A stretch of DNA of 64,000 nt from G963662905 sp965230045. GTDB taxonomy: Bacteria; Bacteroidota; Bacteroidia; Bacteroidales; WRLA01. Location of the stretch: assembly GCA_965230045.1 (NCBI GenBank), contig OZ245940.1, positions 2,666,001 to 2,730,000 on the forward strand, given 5' to 3'. Under the pieces are notes generated by a model. The model saw only the letters and a program-made list of their open reading frames with translations. It searched no databases and was not told the DNA's origin. The translations under genes and the position numbers were made by a program. Positions 17,759 through 27,809 of this stretch are shown here, piece after piece; position 1 is the stretch's first letter, and the number at the start of each line of letters is the position of its first letter.

Positions 17759-19462
17759 ATGGCTAATTTTTATACCGATAATAAAAACCTGAAATTCCAT
17801 CTCGAACATCCCTTGATGGAAAAAATTGTAGCCCTCAAAGAGAATGGCTATGAGGATAAGAAGAAGTACGACTATGCTCCGCAGGATTTTGAAGATGCAC
17901 TCGATAGCTACGATAAAACTTTGGAAATTGTAGGTGAAATTTGTGGTGATATCATCGCAGAAAATGCCGAATCAGTGGATCATGAAGGACCAAAAATCGT
18001 AAATAACGAAGTGATTTATGCACGCGGTACGCAGGAAAACTACGATGCACTGGTAAATGCCGGCCTAATCGGGATGTCACTGCCGCGTAAATATGGCGGT
18101 CTCAATTTTTCCATTGTACCTTATGTAATGGCGGCGGAAATTGTGTCCCGCGCCGATGCAGGATTCGCTAATATCTGGGGATTGCAGGACTGTGCGGAAA
18201 CCATTCACGAATTTGGTTCTGAGGAAATCAAAAATGAATTCCTGCCACGTTTCGAGAAAGGTGCAACGGCTGCAATGGACCTTACTGAGCCGGATGCCGG
18301 TTCCGACCTTCAGAGCGTTCAGTTGAAAGCAACTTATGATGCTGATAAAGATACCTGGTTCCTTAATGGTGTAAAACGTTTTATCACAAATGGCGATGCT
18401 GAAGTTTCGCTCGTTTTGGCACGTTCCGAAGAAGGGACCAGCGACGCACGCGGACTCTCTTTGTTTGTGTATGATCGTGCAGAACAGGCGGTTACCGTGC
18501 GCCGTATCGAAAATAAACTGGGGATCAAAGGTTCTCCAACTTGTGAGCTGGTATTCAACAACGCCCCGGCAAAACTGATTGGCGACCGAAAAATGGGCCT
18601 GATCAAATATGTAATGGCTTTGATGAACTCCGCACGCTTGGGCGTTGGTGCTCAATCAGTAGGTATTGCCGAAGCTGCGTATCGAGAAGCATTGAAATAT
18701 GCAGAAGAACGCGAGCAGTTTGGTAAAGCGATTATCAAATATCCTGCGGTTTACGAAATGCTCACCATGATGCGCGTCAAAACTGATGCTATTCGCTCAC
18801 TTCTTTATGAAACAAGCCGTTTTGTAGATGTCTATAAAACCTATACGCATATTCAGGAAGAGCGCAGGCTGGAAAAGGAAGAGCGCATGGAAATGAAGAA
18901 ATATCAGAAACTGGCAGATATCTTCACACCGCTGCTCAAACTTTTCAGTAGTGAATATTCCAATGAGATTGCTTATGATTCACTGCAAGTGCATGGTGGA
19001 ACAGGTTTCATGAAAGATTTCCCGATTGAACGTATCTACCGTGATGCCCGTATTACAACTATTTACGAAGGAACATCGCAACTACAAGTAGTAGCTGCTA
19101 TCCGTGGTGTTGGTAATGGCGCTTTCCTGAAAGCAATGCAGGAATATCAGGCAATGAAAGTAAAACCCGAACTGGAATATCTTATCAAAACACTTACGGA
19201 TCTGAGCCTGCAATATGAACGTATCGTCAAATTTGTTCAGGAAAAGGAAGATTCAGAGCTTTGGGATTTCCATGCCCGCCGTATGGTGGAAATTGCCGGA
19301 TACATCGTTATGGGACATCTTTTGGTTCAGGATGCCAACAGAACAGATGATTACAGCCGTTCAGCCGGAATTTTCGTCCAGTATGCAGGAGCTAAATGTG
19401 CCGAACACCTTAAGTTTATCGAAACTTTTGATGATAAAAGCTTAGGTGGCTTCAAATTTTGA
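17759..19462 (+). CDS. Acyl-CoA dehydrogenase family protein
   Basis: A 567-residue flavoprotein dehydrogenase. Core motifs are AMDLTEPDAGSDLQSVQLKA (FAD/substrate binding), WFLNGVKRFITNGDAEV, LGIKGSPTCELVF and QVHGGTGFMKDFPIERIYRD followed by ITTIYEGTSQLQ, whose Glu should be the catalytic base. The chain is longer than the usual 380-residue enzymes: an insertion near 360-385 (KEERMEMKKYQKL) and a C-terminal helical extension of about 110 residues match the long type found in Bacteroidota. It donates electrons to the EtfAB pair encoded upstream. The substrate chain length cannot be read from the sequence. Confidence 0.9.
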   Translation: MANFYTDNKNLKFHLEHPLMEKIVALKENGYEDKKKYDYAPQDFEDALDSYDKTLEIVGEICGDIIAENAESVDHEGPKIVNNEVIYARGTQENYDALVNAGLIGMSLPRKYGGLNFSIVPYVMAAEIVSRADAGFANIWGLQDCAETIHEFGSEEIKNEFLPRFEKGATAAMDLTEPDAGSDLQSVQLKATYDADKDTWFLNGVKRFITNGDAEVSLVLARSEEGTSDARGLSLFVYDRAEQAVTVRRIENKLGIKGSPTCELVFNNAPAKLIGDRKMGLIKYVMALMNSARLGVGAQSVGIAEAAYREALKYAEEREQFGKAIIKYPAVYEMLTMMRVKTDAIRSLLYETSRFVDVYKTYTHIQEERRLEKEERMEMKKYQKLADIFTPLLKLFSSEYSNEIAYDSLQVHGGTGFMKDFPIERIYRDARITTIYEGTSQLQVVAAIRGVGNGAFLKAMQEYQAMKVKPELEYLIKTLTDLSLQYERIVKFVQEKEDSELWDFHARRMVEIAGYIVMGHLLVQDANRTDDYSRSAGIFVQYAGAKCAEHLKFIETFDDKSLGGFKF

Positions 19463-19484
19463 TTAGATTTGCTTGGCAAATAAA

Positions 19485-20168
19485 ATGGTATCTATGTTTT
19501 GGTTTGATCAGTTTATAGTACGTTTGTTCAAAGGCACTTATAGCTATGATTACGTGCAGGTTCATAAGGACTACAATCGGAGAAGTCCTTTTAAGCCCTG
19601 TTATGAGGATGATGTCGTGATGCATTTTATTAAGTTTTTTGAGAATCGCGATAATCTTCCCGTATTTAAAACCAAACAATCCATTAAGTTTGCCTCTTCT
19701 GACTTTTTCACAAAGTACAAAAACCTGCTTCGGCTCAAAGGGAAACCCAATTTTTATTCAGTTACGAAAGAACAGGAAGTTGAAATCAAAGCCTTTGGTT
19801 ACCTAACAGAGTTTTTCTCTACAAAAACAAAGGAGAATTATTATTTTGTGGATAATGAGTTTTTTATGGGTGAGTATTATTTCTCCGATGCCCGTAAACT
19901 TGATAGTGAGAAGTTGTTTTCTTCCTTATTGGAAAAATATGGCGTTTCCTCAGGAAATGACAATCTTAAGGAAGGTAAATTTTTTATAAAGGATAGCAAT
20001 GGTGCCGTGCTTCATGCTGAACATACCGGTTTTGCCGTTGCTATCCGGTATTTTAACCAAAATGAGTCAGTAAAAGGAAAATTAGATGCTTTTTTAGAAA
20101 GTGGCAGGCTTAAAGCAAAGTCACGTTTTTCGGGTTATCTTGCTGAAGAAGATTTTAACCGCCTGTAA
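19485..20168 (+). CDS. Hypothetical protein, paralogue of the next gene
   Basis: A 227-residue protein of no family I recognise. It is related to the next gene along its whole length: IVRLFKGTYSYDYVQV against IVRLVKGRYSFAYVAV, EDDVVMHF against KDDVINHI, FFMGEYYFSDARKLD against FFLGEYSFGEKSEVD, and a common FAVAIRYFNQNE against FSFRVVYFDQSN. I chose ATG 19485; TTG 19473 is in frame. It starts 22 bases after the acyl-CoA dehydrogenase gene and might be co-transcribed. There is no signal peptide, and no membrane segment or catalytic motif is obvious. Confidence 0.6.
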   Translation: MVSMFWFDQFIVRLFKGTYSYDYVQVHKDYNRRSPFKPCYEDDVVMHFIKFFENRDNLPVFKTKQSIKFASSDFFTKYKNLLRLKGKPNFYSVTKEQEVEIKAFGYLTEFFSTKTKENYYFVDNEFFMGEYYFSDARKLDSEKLFSSLLEKYGVSSGNDNLKEGKFFIKDSNGAVLHAEHTGFAVAIRYFNQNESVKGKLDAFLESGRLKAKSRFSGYLAEEDFNRL

Positions 20169-20198
20169 AGAGGTGGATATGGACTAAATATTTTATTT

Positions 20199-20930
20199 AT
20201 GGGTTTTCCGATGATGTTAGCTCTCGGTGCCTTGGCCTTGTTCTTGATTATTGTTGTACTTAATTACCGTTTCTTTGCCCTTTTAATTGTCAGGTTAGTC
20301 AAAGGGCGTTATAGCTTCGCTTATGTAGCTGTTTTTAAGTATTTTTTTAAGAAGAGTCCCGGTTCCGTTGCAATTAAAGATGATGTGATTAACCACATCT
20401 ATATGTTTTTTGATGAAAACGGCTGTGAAAAACAGAAGACTTTGAAACCGATAACTTTTGAAAATGCAAAGTTTTTTGAGAAAAAAACGAAGGTTTTAAA
20501 AAAGTTGGGCAGCCCTGATTTTCATTCTGTTTTTTTAATGAATGATAACATTGGTGAGGTGTTCGGTTATTCAGATCTTCTTTTTGGAGCTAATGTCCGT
20601 ATTTTGTATTTCTTTCTCGAAAAGCGCTTTTTCCTTGGAGAGTATAGTTTTGGGGAAAAATCAGAGGTTGATGCAGCATCGGTTATTTCAGGTTTAAGAC
20701 AAAAATATCTTGGGAATAATCAAGTTGATTGCGATTCAGCTTGCATCATTTCGAACGAGAAGGATAATACAAAGCTGTATTACCTGAATGATGGGTTTTC
20801 GTTCCGGGTTGTTTATTTTGACCAGAGCAATGAAGCTGTTAATGAACAAATCAGGGATTTTCTGATGGGTAATAAGAATAAGAAAAGCAAAGCATCGGCC
20901 GAATACGAACTCGAAATGGAAAGATTATAG
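20199..20930 (+). CDS. Hypothetical membrane-anchored paralogue of the preceding gene
   Basis: A 243-residue protein homologous to the preceding one, but with an added N-terminal hydrophobic segment (about residues 3-27, MMLALGALALFLIIVVLNY) that should anchor it in the inner membrane with most of the chain in the cytoplasm. The shared parts are LIVRLVKGRYSF, KDDVINHIYMFF and the C-terminal VVYFDQSNEAVNEQIRDFL. The C-terminus is basic then acidic (NKNKKSKASAEYELEMERL). The pair likely arose by tandem duplication. A strong bidirectional hairpin follows and separates it from clpC. Confidence 0.6.
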   Translation: MGFPMMLALGALALFLIIVVLNYRFFALLIVRLVKGRYSFAYVAVFKYFFKKSPGSVAIKDDVINHIYMFFDENGCEKQKTLKPITFENAKFFEKKTKVLKKLGSPDFHSVFLMNDNIGEVFGYSDLLFGANVRILYFFLEKRFFLGEYSFGEKSEVDAASVISGLRQKYLGNNQVDCDSACIISNEKDNTKLYYLNDGFSFRVVYFDQSNEAVNEQIRDFLMGNKNKKSKASAEYELEMERL

Positions 20931-20946
20931 TATTTTATTTCTGGTC

Positions 20947-20985
20947 AAAAAAAAGCACATAGTTTATCGGCTATGTGCTTTTTTT
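20947..20985. terminator. Bidirectional intrinsic terminator
   Basis: AAAAAAAGCACATAG, loop TTTATCGG, then CTATGTGCTTTTTTT: a perfect stem flanked by an A run on one side and a T run on the other. It lies between convergent genes and can stop transcripts from both. Confidence 0.85.
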
Positions 20986-20999
20986 GATTGATCTATATT

Positions 21000-23588
21000 T
21001 TAGTTTTTGTCAATAACACCTGAAGTACTTTCAGGCAGTTTAGGCTTTTGTTGTCCCTTTTTTATCTTCACGCGGACATCTTCTTTTTTATCATCATAAT
21101 CAATCTGGATAATATCTCCTTCACTCAGGCTCGACTTAATAATTTCCTCAGCGAGATTATCTTCAATATACTTTTGAATTGCTCGCTTGAGCGGTCGGGC
21201 GCCAAATTGTTCATCATATCCTTTGTCGGCAATAAAATTCTTTGCAGCTGCCGAAACTCGAATTTTATAGCCCAAAGTGTGAATGCGATTATACAGTTCC
21301 TGAAGTTCAATCTCAATGATTTTTTGGATATCATCACGGCTTAACGAATTGAAAATCATCACATCATCAATCCGGTTAAGGAATTCCGGTGCAAATGATT
21401 TTTTCAGTGCATTTTCAATAACACCGCGTGCCAGTTCGCTGCTGTTGCTATGGCGTGCACTGGTGTTAAAGCCTACGCCTGTTCCGAAATCTTTCAACTG
21501 GCGCGAACCAATGTTTGATGTCATGATGATGATGGTGTTTTTGAAATCGACTTTTCTTCCGAAACTATCAGTCAGTTGGCCATCATCAAGTACCTGCAGC
21601 AATAAATGGAATACATCCGGATGCGCTTTTTCAATTTCATCGAGCAAAATGATGGAGTAGGGCTTTCGGCGTACTTTTTCGGTAAGCTGACCACCTTCTT
21701 CGTAGCCCACATAACCGGGAGGCGCTCCCACCAAACGCGATACGGCAAATTTTTCCATGTATTCACTCATATCAATACGGATGAGGGCATCTTCTGTGTC
21801 AAAAAGATATCGTGCTAAAACCTTGGCTAAGTGGGTTTTACCAACACCCGTTGGTCCCAGGAAGATAAAAGTTCCAATTGGTTTATTGGGGTCTTTAAGC
21901 CCGGAACGGTTCCTGCGGATGGCTTTCACCACTTTTTTAATAGGTTCATCCTGTCCGATTACACTGCCTTCCAGCTCTTCTTCCATTTTTAATAAGCGGT
22001 TGCTTTCGTTTTGGGCAATGCGCTGAACGGGCACACCGGTCATCATGGCCACAACTTCAGCAACATTTTGCTCGGTAACGGCTTCGCGGTTGATTTTGGA
22101 ATTTTCTTCCCATTTTTTCTTCTCAATATCCAATTGTGCCAGGCATTTGCGTTCCGAATCACGGAATGCAGCGGCTTCTTCAAATTTTTGGCTTTTAATG
22201 GCACCGGTTTTTAAATGACGCAGGTTTTCAATGTCTTCTTCCAGTTTTACAATTTGCTGCGGCACCCTGATATTGGTAATATGAACCCTCGAACCGGCTT
22301 CATCAAGTGCGTCAATGGCTTTGTCCGGCAAGTATCGGTCACTCATATAGCGGTTCGTCAGAGAAACACAGGCTTCTATGGCATCGTCATCATATTTGAC
22401 CAAATGATGGTCTTCATATTTTTCCTTGATGTTGTGCAAAATGGTGCGGGTTTCATCGGGTGATGTAGGCTCCACCATAATTTTCTGGAAACGGCGTTCC
22501 AGTGCTCCGTCTTTTTCAATAAACTGGCGGTATTCATCAAGTGTTGTGGAACCGATACATTGAATTTCGCCACGTGCCAAAGCCGGTTTGAACATATTGG
22601 AGGCATCAAGCGAGCCCGAAGCATTTCCTGCACCCACAATAGTATGGATTTCATCAATAAAAAGGATGATGTCCGGATTGTTCTGCAGTTCATTTAAAAC
22701 AGCTTTCATTCGTTCTTCAAACTGCCCGCGGTATTTTGTACCGGCAACCAGTGAGCCCAGGTCTAATGCAATAAGCCTTTTGTTGAAAAGGGCCCGAGAA
22801 ACCTTGCGTTCTACAATATTTATGGCCAAACCTTCGGCAATGGCCGATTTGCCAACGCCGGGTTCACCAATAAGAATCGGGTTGTTTTTCTTGCGACGGC
22901 TCAGGATCTGTGCAATACGTTCGAGTTCTTTTTCTCGGCCAACAATTGGATCCAAACGTTTTTCTTCCGCAAGGCGAGTAATATCGCGGCCAAAATTATC
23001 CAAAACAGGTGTTTTCGATTTCGGGTCGCCACTTTTGCGCGTTTTACCCGATTGCTTTCCTCCTTCGGCTATATCACCTTCATCGTCGGCAGTGCCACCG
23101 CCCCCTATATCAGCCTGGGGGAATTCCTTCCGGACTTCATCGCCGGAGCCTATGTTGCTAATAGCTTTTAATTCTTCCATAATGTCGTTATATCCAATCT
23201 TAATCTTTCCCAATGATTGGGAAACCAGGTTGTTTTGATCTTTAACTATAGCCAGCAGCAAATGCTCTGTGCCAATAAGTTCACTTTTAAAATATTTGCT
23301 TTCAAGATAAGTGATTTTCAGGGCCTTCTCAGCTTGTTTGATTAATGGCAGGTTTTCGGGCGCAATACGTGGCTCGCCGGAAGTAGGGACGCTGTTTTCT
23401 ATTGCTTTCTTGATTGATGCCAGGTTGACATTCAAATTGTTCAGGATTTTCACAGCAACGCCCTGGCCTTCGCGCAAAATACCTAAAAACAGATGTTCTA
23501 CCCCAATATATGTATTGCCGAGACGTACAGCTTCTTCCCGGCTGTATTGTAAAACATCTTTTACCCTTTGACTGAATTTCGCTTCCAT
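21000..23588 (-). CDS. clpC: ClpC-type ATP-dependent Clp protease ATPase subunit
   Basis: An 862-residue Hsp100 unfoldase. The Clp_N repeats occupy about 1-140. AAA domain 1 has GEPGVGKSAIAEG, and AAA domain 2 has GPTGVGKTHLAKVLARY and the LLQVLDDGQLTDSFGR block. Between them is a UVR-type middle domain (LRHLKTGAIKSQKFEEAAAF), shorter than the ClpB coiled coil, which marks it as ClpC rather than ClpB. It would work with ClpP (not in the window) to degrade misfolded or regulated proteins. A linker rich in Gly, Ser and Lys (about 145-190) follows Clp_N. It is a single gene sharing a 273-base divergent region with gyrA. No CtsR or McsAB partners are nearby. Confidence 0.9.
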   Translation of the reverse strand: MEAKFSQRVKDVLQYSREEAVRLGNTYIGVEHLFLGILREGQGVAVKILNNLNVNLASIKKAIENSVPTSGEPRIAPENLPLIKQAEKALKITYLESKYFKSELIGTEHLLLAIVKDQNNLVSQSLGKIKIGYNDIMEELKAISNIGSGDEVRKEFPQADIGGGGTADDEGDIAEGGKQSGKTRKSGDPKSKTPVLDNFGRDITRLAEEKRLDPIVGREKELERIAQILSRRKKNNPILIGEPGVGKSAIAEGLAINIVERKVSRALFNKRLIALDLGSLVAGTKYRGQFEERMKAVLNELQNNPDIILFIDEIHTIVGAGNASGSLDASNMFKPALARGEIQCIGSTTLDEYRQFIEKDGALERRFQKIMVEPTSPDETRTILHNIKEKYEDHHLVKYDDDAIEACVSLTNRYMSDRYLPDKAIDALDEAGSRVHITNIRVPQQIVKLEEDIENLRHLKTGAIKSQKFEEAAAFRDSERKCLAQLDIEKKKWEENSKINREAVTEQNVAEVVAMMTGVPVQRIAQNESNRLLKMEEELEGSVIGQDEPIKKVVKAIRRNRSGLKDPNKPIGTFIFLGPTGVGKTHLAKVLARYLFDTEDALIRIDMSEYMEKFAVSRLVGAPPGYVGYEEGGQLTEKVRRKPYSIILLDEIEKAHPDVFHLLLQVLDDGQLTDSFGRKVDFKNTIIIMTSNIGSRQLKDFGTGVGFNTSARHSNSSELARGVIENALKKSFAPEFLNRIDDVMIFNSLSRDDIQKIIEIELQELYNRIHTLGYKIRVSAAAKNFIADKGYDEQFGARPLKRAIQKYIEDNLAEEIIKSSLSEGDIIQIDYDDKKEDVRVKIKKGQQKPKLPESTSGVIDKN

Positions 23589-23861
23589 ATTAATAATTTA
23601 GCCCCTAAATATCTATTAATGAACACTTAGATAAAACCTTAGATTGAAACTAAAGTTCAAAACATAATTATTGTTTTGAGTTGTCCAAAAATAGCTTTCA
23701 TCATTGGCTTACTATCAAATAATGTGCCTTTTTTTTCAACATGCTCATGTTAGTAATATTAGAAGGCTTTACAGGCATATAAGACTGAAAAAAAGCGTAT
23801 ATTCGTGGTCTTATTATGCTATTTTTAACTAATTGTTTTTGAGAGATTTAAGTTTTAAAAT

Positions 23862-26441
23862 ATGAGTGAAGGCGAAAAAATAGTTAAAGTCGATATTGAA
23901 GATCAGATGAAGACTGCTTACATTGATTATTCAATGTCAGTTATCGTATCCCGTGCCTTACCCGATGTACGTGACGGTTTGAAGCCGGTTCACCGCAGGG
24001 TGCTCTACGGAATGTACGATTTAGGAATCCTTTCCAACCGTTCCTACAAAAAATCAGCCCGTATCGTTGGTGAGGTGCTGGGTAAATATCACCCCCATGG
24101 TGATACTTCCGTATATGATACCATGGTGCGTATGGCACAGCCCTGGTCGCTGCGTTACCCCATGATTGATGGTCAGGGAAACTTCGGTTCTGTTGATGGC
24201 GACAGCCCTGCAGCAATGCGTTATACAGAGGCGCGCATGCAGAAAATTGCAGAAGAAATGCTGGCCGATATTGACAAAGATACAGTAGATCATCAATTGA
24301 ATTTTGATGACTCACTTAAAGAACCTACGGTGCTTCCGGCGCGTATCCCAAACCTTTTGGTCAATGGTGCATCAGGTATTGCCGTGGGTATGGCTACCAA
24401 TATGCCACCCCATAACCTGAATGAAGTGGTTGATGGCTGCATTGCTTACATTGATAACCATGACATTACCATTGATGAGCTGATGAAATTTATCAAAGCT
24501 CCTGACTTCCCGACAGGTGCTAAAATTTATGGCTATGATGGTGTGCGAGAGGCTTATGAAACCGGCCGCGGCCGTGTAATGATGCGTGGTGTTGCCGAAA
24601 TTGATGAAGATGACAACGGCAGAAGCCGCATTATTGTCACATCTATCCCGTATCAGGTCAATAAGGCAGAAATGATTAAGAAAACTGCCGATTTGGTTAA
24701 TGATAAAAAGCTCGATGGTATTGCCGATATTCGTGATGAATCCGACCGTAATGGTATGCGGATTGTTTACGATTTGAAGCGCGATGCTATGCCGGATGTA
24801 ATCCTGAACAAGCTTTATCAGATGACCGCTTTGCAGACTTCCTTCAGTGTGAACAATATCGCACTGGTGCATGGTCGTCCGATGATGCTTAACCTGAAAG
24901 ACATTATCAGGCATTTTATTGATCACCGCCATGAAGTGCTGCTGCGTAAAACCCGTTATGAACTGGCTCAGGCCGAAAAACGGGCGCATATCCTCGAAGG
25001 ACTGCTCAAAGCGCTCGACCATATTGATGAAATCATTGCCCTGATCCGTGCTTCCAAAACGCCCGAAATCGCCCGGGAGGGATTGATGGAGAAATTTGAA
25101 TTTTCGGAAGAACAGGCCAAGGCGATCCTTGCACTCCGCTTGCAGGCCCTTACAGGTCTGGAACGTGATAAACTGCAGGCCGAATACGATGAACTCATGA
25201 AAATGATTGAGTATTATAAAAGTGTATTGGCCGATGAAGCATTGCGCATGGAAATCCTGAAAGACGACCTCCGCGATGTGAAAGAAAAATTTGGCGATGA
25301 AACCCGTACCGAAATTGAGTATTCTGCACAGGATTTCCGTTTGGAAGATACTATTCCCAATGAAGATGTTGTGGTCACTATTTCTAAAATGGGATATATC
25401 AAACGTACCGTGCTTCGTGAATATCGCGTGCAGGCAAGGGGAGGAGTGGGTGCTACCGGTTCCAAAACCAGGGATAAGGATTTCATCGAATATATCTTCC
25501 ATGCGCAAATGCACAACTTTATGCTTTTCTTTACCGAAAAGGGTAAATGTTTCTGGTTACGCGTTTTCGAAATCCCGGAAGGGGTCAAAACATCCAAAGG
25601 CCGTGCAATCCAAAACCTCATCCGCATCGATCAGGATGATACGGTACGCGCATTTATCAATGTGAAAGACCTCAAAGATCAGGAGTATGTAGATAATAAC
25701 TACATCACGCTCTGTACGCGTAAAGGCATTATTAAGAAAACTTCGCTTGAAGCCTACTCGCGGCCAAGGCAAAACGGTATCAATGCCGTTACAATTCGTG
25801 AGGATGACCGCTTGCTCGAAGCCCGCATGACTACCGGATCCAGTGAGGTAATGCTGGCGCTGCGCAGTGGCCGTGCCATCCGTTTCAGTGAAGATAAAGT
25901 GCGCCCGATGGGACGTAATGCTTCCGGTGTACGCGGTATTAGCCTGGCGAACGAGAAAGATGAAGTTGTTGGAATGATCTGTGTTGAAGATAATGAACAC
26001 AACATTCTTGTGGTTTCTGAAAATGGCTACGGCAAGCGTTCGCTTTTGGACGATTACAGGGAAACCAACCGTGGCGGTAAAGGTGTTAAAACCATCAGTA
26101 TTACCGATAAAACCGGAGACCTGATTGCCATTAAGTCGGTGAAAGATGAATATGACCTCATTATAATTACACGTAATGGCACACTGATCCGGATGAATGT
26201 TGCGGATCTTCGCATTATGGGGCGGGCCACTCAGGGTGTCAGGCTGATCAATTTACGTGAAGGCGATGCTATTGCAGCCGTGACAACGGTACCCCGTGAG
26301 GAGGAAGAAGAAAATACCGAAGTTCAGGATACCGAAGAAATAGCTACTGAAAAGCCGGAAACTGAAGAGGTGTCTTCTGATGAAACTGCTGAGAATCAAG
26401 AATCTGATACGGAAGAGACTGAGGGAGAACCCGAAGCTTAA
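23862..26441 (+). CDS. gyrA: DNA gyrase subunit A
   Basis: An 859-residue type IIA topoisomerase A subunit. The catalytic Tyr is in AAMRYTEARM (Y121). The quinolone-resistance region reads HPHGDTSVYDTMVRMAQPW, with Thr at the position of E. coli Ser83. The C-terminal beta-pinwheel has repeated blades including KTSKGRAIQNLI, GIIKKTSLEAYS and NRGGKGVKTI. The GyrA box appears as QARGGVGA, a degenerate form of QRRGGKG but in the expected place. The C-terminus is a long acidic tail (EEEEENTEVQDTEE onward). With GyrB it supercoils DNA. The upstream 273 bases hold a possible TATATTCG box near 23795 and are otherwise featureless. Confidence 0.92.
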   Translation: MSEGEKIVKVDIEDQMKTAYIDYSMSVIVSRALPDVRDGLKPVHRRVLYGMYDLGILSNRSYKKSARIVGEVLGKYHPHGDTSVYDTMVRMAQPWSLRYPMIDGQGNFGSVDGDSPAAMRYTEARMQKIAEEMLADIDKDTVDHQLNFDDSLKEPTVLPARIPNLLVNGASGIAVGMATNMPPHNLNEVVDGCIAYIDNHDITIDELMKFIKAPDFPTGAKIYGYDGVREAYETGRGRVMMRGVAEIDEDDNGRSRIIVTSIPYQVNKAEMIKKTADLVNDKKLDGIADIRDESDRNGMRIVYDLKRDAMPDVILNKLYQMTALQTSFSVNNIALVHGRPMMLNLKDIIRHFIDHRHEVLLRKTRYELAQAEKRAHILEGLLKALDHIDEIIALIRASKTPEIAREGLMEKFEFSEEQAKAILALRLQALTGLERDKLQAEYDELMKMIEYYKSVLADEALRMEILKDDLRDVKEKFGDETRTEIEYSAQDFRLEDTIPNEDVVVTISKMGYIKRTVLREYRVQARGGVGATGSKTRDKDFIEYIFHAQMHNFMLFFTEKGKCFWLRVFEIPEGVKTSKGRAIQNLIRIDQDDTVRAFINVKDLKDQEYVDNNYITLCTRKGIIKKTSLEAYSRPRQNGINAVTIREDDRLLEARMTTGSSEVMLALRSGRAIRFSEDKVRPMGRNASGVRGISLANEKDEVVGMICVEDNEHNILVVSENGYGKRSLLDDYRETNRGGKGVKTISITDKTGDLIAIKSVKDEYDLIIITRNGTLIRMNVADLRIMGRATQGVRLINLREGDAIAAVTTVPREEEEENTEVQDTEEIATEKPETEEVSSDETAENQESDTEETEGEPEA

Positions 26442-26503
26442 AAAGCGTGGATAATATTTTTTCAGGCTTTGAATCAGATTTAATGAAAAGTTTGGCAGAA
26501 ATA

Positions 26504-26536
26504 TTGCAGTCATAAGGTGCTTAAATATTATATTTG
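26504..26536 (+). promoter_or_regulatory. Possible promoter of the TPR-protein gene
   Basis: TTG at 26504-26506 and TATATTTG at 26529-26536 are separated by 22 bases, a little longer than the usual 19-21. The start codon follows 44 bases after the second box. Confidence 0.35.
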
Positions 26537-26579
26537 CCGTTTTTAGGATGGCATTAAACAATTCAAAACATAGACAGAA

Positions 26580-27716
26580 ATGAAGAAAATAGTTTTTATT
26601 ATCGTCGCTTTGCTGGTAGTAAATGTGACTTTCGGACAGAAGTCTTCCCGCACAAGTGCATACAATGCGATGCGCAAAGACAAGCTTGCTGATGCTGTGA
26701 AATTCATAGAGCCAACAATCACACACGAAAAAACCATGAACGATGCAAAAACATGGGTTTATCGTGGCGAGATTTGGTTGAAAGTAGCCATTAGTGAAGA
26801 TCCGCAATATGCTGACCTGAAAAAAGGGGCGCTCGAGAAATCGCTGGAATCTTACCAGAAAACCCTGGAGCTGGATACGAAAGGCCGGCATAAAGTAGAT
26901 GCCTTTAAGAACCTTAGCTTTATTGCCAGTCAATATTATAATGAAGGTGTTCAAAATTATAACAACAATGATTTTGGTGCTGCCGCTGATGGTTTCCTTA
27001 AATCTGCTGATGTAAATGCCCTGCTTGGCAGTGTGGATACTTCCTCTTATCTGAATGCAGCTGTTTGTGCTGAAAAAGCCGGTCAGTTTCAAAAAGCCCT
27101 CGATATTTATGGCCAGTTAATTGAAATGGAATACAACGAACCGGGCATTTACGGATCTATGGCCAATGCATACAAAGGACTTGGCGATACTACCAAGGCT
27201 TTTGAAGTTATTTCCGATGCACGTGTACGTTTTCCGGAAGATTTTAGCATCCTGATTGCACAAACAAACCTTTTCCTTTCTGCAGGAGATAATGAAGGTG
27301 CACTGGCAAACCTCAAACAGGCAGCCGAACAGGATCCTACAAACCATACCATTTTCTTCGCACTGGGTACAAACCATGAAGCGCTAGGAAATCTGGAAGA
27401 AGCTGAGCAGGCATACATTAAAGCAATTGAAATTAAAGATGATTATTTCGATGCCCTTTTTAACCTCGGCGCAATCTATTTTAATGAAGCTGTTAATGTG
27501 CTCACCGAAGCCAATAACCTCCCATTGAACGAAACCGATAAGTATGATAAACTAAAAACACAGGCTGATGAAGCTTTTGGTAAAGCACTTCCTTATCTGG
27601 AAAAAGCGCATGAAGTGATGCCTGAAGATCAAAATACCATGATTTCCCTCAAAGAGATTTATACCCGTTTGAAAATGATGGACAAACTCAAAGAAATCAA
27701 TGCGAAAATGCAGTAA
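26580..27716 (+). CDS. Exported TPR-repeat protein
   Basis: A 378-residue protein with a signal peptide (about 1-19, cleavage after NVTFG) and a body of tetratricopeptide repeats. Clear repeat units include AAVCAEKAGQFQKALDIYGQ, GSMANAYKGLGDTTKAFEVI, FFALGTNHEALGNLEEAEQA and NLGAIYFNEAVNVL. TPR arrays mediate protein-protein contact; similar periplasmic TPR proteins are common in Bacteroidota. There is no lipobox or C-terminal sorting domain, so it is probably periplasmic. A single gene closed by an intrinsic terminator at 27742. The partner is unknown. Confidence 0.75.
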   Translation: MKKIVFIIVALLVVNVTFGQKSSRTSAYNAMRKDKLADAVKFIEPTITHEKTMNDAKTWVYRGEIWLKVAISEDPQYADLKKGALEKSLESYQKTLELDTKGRHKVDAFKNLSFIASQYYNEGVQNYNNNDFGAAADGFLKSADVNALLGSVDTSSYLNAAVCAEKAGQFQKALDIYGQLIEMEYNEPGIYGSMANAYKGLGDTTKAFEVISDARVRFPEDFSILIAQTNLFLSAGDNEGALANLKQAAEQDPTNHTIFFALGTNHEALGNLEEAEQAYIKAIEIKDDYFDALFNLGAIYFNEAVNVLTEANNLPLNETDKYDKLKTQADEAFGKALPYLEKAHEVMPEDQNTMISLKEIYTRLKMMDKLKEINAKMQ

Positions 27717-27741
27717 TAAAGAAAGTCTTTTATAATTTTGT

Positions 27742-27771
27742 GGGGTGCGTTGCTTAACGCACCCTTTTTTG
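27742..27771 (+). terminator. Intrinsic terminator after the TPR gene
   Basis: GGGGTGCGTT, loop GCTT, AACGCACCC, then TTTTTT. Strong GC-rich stem with a T run, 25 bases after the stop codon. Confidence 0.85.
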
Positions 27772-27809
27772 TTACCTGGCTATCATATCAATTAATCAAG
27801 AATTAACCA

